From Methanocorpusculaceae archaeon UBA456 (lineage in GTDB: Archaea; Halobacteriota; Methanomicrobia; Methanomicrobiales; Methanocorpusculaceae), in assembly GCA_002496395.1 (NCBI GenBank), contig DAJQ01000043.1, positions 1-24,553 of the forward strand: a DNA stretch of 24,553 nucleotides, written 5' to 3'. How positions within the stretch are numbered: position 1 is the first letter of the stretch; each line of letters starts with the position of its first letter. The translations under genes were made by a program, and so were the position numbers. The notes beneath the pieces are model-generated. The model was not told the DNA's origin. It saw nothing but the letters and a program-made list of their open reading frames with translations, and ran no database searches. Shown piece by piece: positions 24,316-24,553 of the stretch.

Positions 24316-24553
24316 TTAGCGTTCAACCTCTGAATAGCAGCCATCAGACTCCCAGACACGCACCTTTGCAACCCGGCAGTCAAGCCCCATCGAGCGGCAG
24401 GCTTCATCAATCATATCAGCAATCTCAACAGTCAGGAGTTCGCTTGTCGGATCTCCCCGCGTGGTGACAACATCCTGGAACTGCGAGAGGCATTCCACCA
24501 TTGGATCATCTGCGTTGAGGATCACCTGGTGATCATAGCATTCAACCAGCTTT
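24316..24553 (-). CDS. queD: 6-carboxytetrahydropterin synthase, C-terminal part (cut by window end)
   Basis: Makes 6-carboxy-5,6,7,8-tetrahydropterin from dihydroneopterin triphosphate, the entry to preQ0 synthesis. Only about the last 79 codons are present; the frame runs through the window edge with no start inside, and the in-frame GTG at 24525 is an internal valine. Family features are KLVECYDHQVILNADDP, with the catalytic His of the PTPS/QueD fold, PTSE (binding Glu), and the closing VRVWESDG strand with its conserved Glu. The stop is two bases before queE, and the gene order queD-queE-queC follows the pathway. Confidence 0.87.
   Translation of the reverse strand, partial: KLVECYDHQVILNADDPMVECLSQFQDVVTTRGDPTSELLTVEIADMIDEACRSMGLDCRVAKVRVWESDGCYSEVER

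Noticed and set aside
24316..24525. Stand-alone 69-residue protein starting at GTG 24525
   Set aside because: The frame continues upstream to the window edge with conserved QueD residues (including the DH motif), so it is the truncated C-terminus of queD.
1..24553. CRISPR array or phage/plasmid genes
   Set aside because: No regularly spaced direct repeats, integrase, or replication genes seen; gene content is housekeeping metabolism and translation.

Overview
The window reads as chromosomal DNA of a methanogenic archaeon, most likely a euryarchaeon of the Methanomicrobia (Methanomicrobiales-like). The diagnostic genes are O-phosphoseryl-tRNA synthetase (SepRS), archaeal TYW1 (Taw1), archaeal release factor aRF1 and preQ0/archaeosine biosynthesis genes. 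Start regions are also archaeal in style: TATA-type boxes about 27 nt upstream of apparently leaderless genes, GGAGG/GGTGA ribosome sites, and tight ATGA overlaps. This placement is inferred from gene content, not from a database comparison.

Positions 1-10637 (minus strand) hold a six-gene glycogen operon. In transcription order it encodes a GH57 alpha-amylase-like protein, a glycogen synthase-type glycosyltransferase, branching enzyme, a GH57-DUF3536 hydrolase, 4-alpha-glucanotransferase and alpha-glucan phosphorylase. Together these can build, branch, remodel and phosphorolyse a glycogen-like store; no ADP-glucose pyrophosphorylase is present. A tandem TATA region at 10638-10685 probably drives the operon. 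The first 25 or so bases of the window resemble one end of an IS200/IS605-type element.

Positions 10686-11456 (minus) encode a HAD-IIA phosphatase with a GTG start. It is divergent from a plus-strand group at 11602-16615: an RNase H-like exonuclease and a DUF1998 DEAD/DEAH helicase resembling the bacterial MrfB/MrfA repair pair, then an ABC-2 type exporter (ATPase and permease).

Positions 16616-17056 lie between convergent genes and carry no credible protein gene. They do contain an unusually dense set of complementary stems at 16671-16976, including a long stem enclosing four hairpins. G-U pairs favour a plus-strand structured RNA. This is the best candidate in the window for something undescribed.

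Positions 17057-22461 (minus) form a translation operon, prf1-argS-taw1-sepS, with every junction overlapping. Upstream on the same strand lies queD (cut by the window end)-queE-queC, followed by a NUDIX hydrolase with a TTG start. The right half is thus devoted to decoding: termination, tRNA charging (Arg, Sep/Cys) and tRNA modification (wybutosine and archaeosine precursors).
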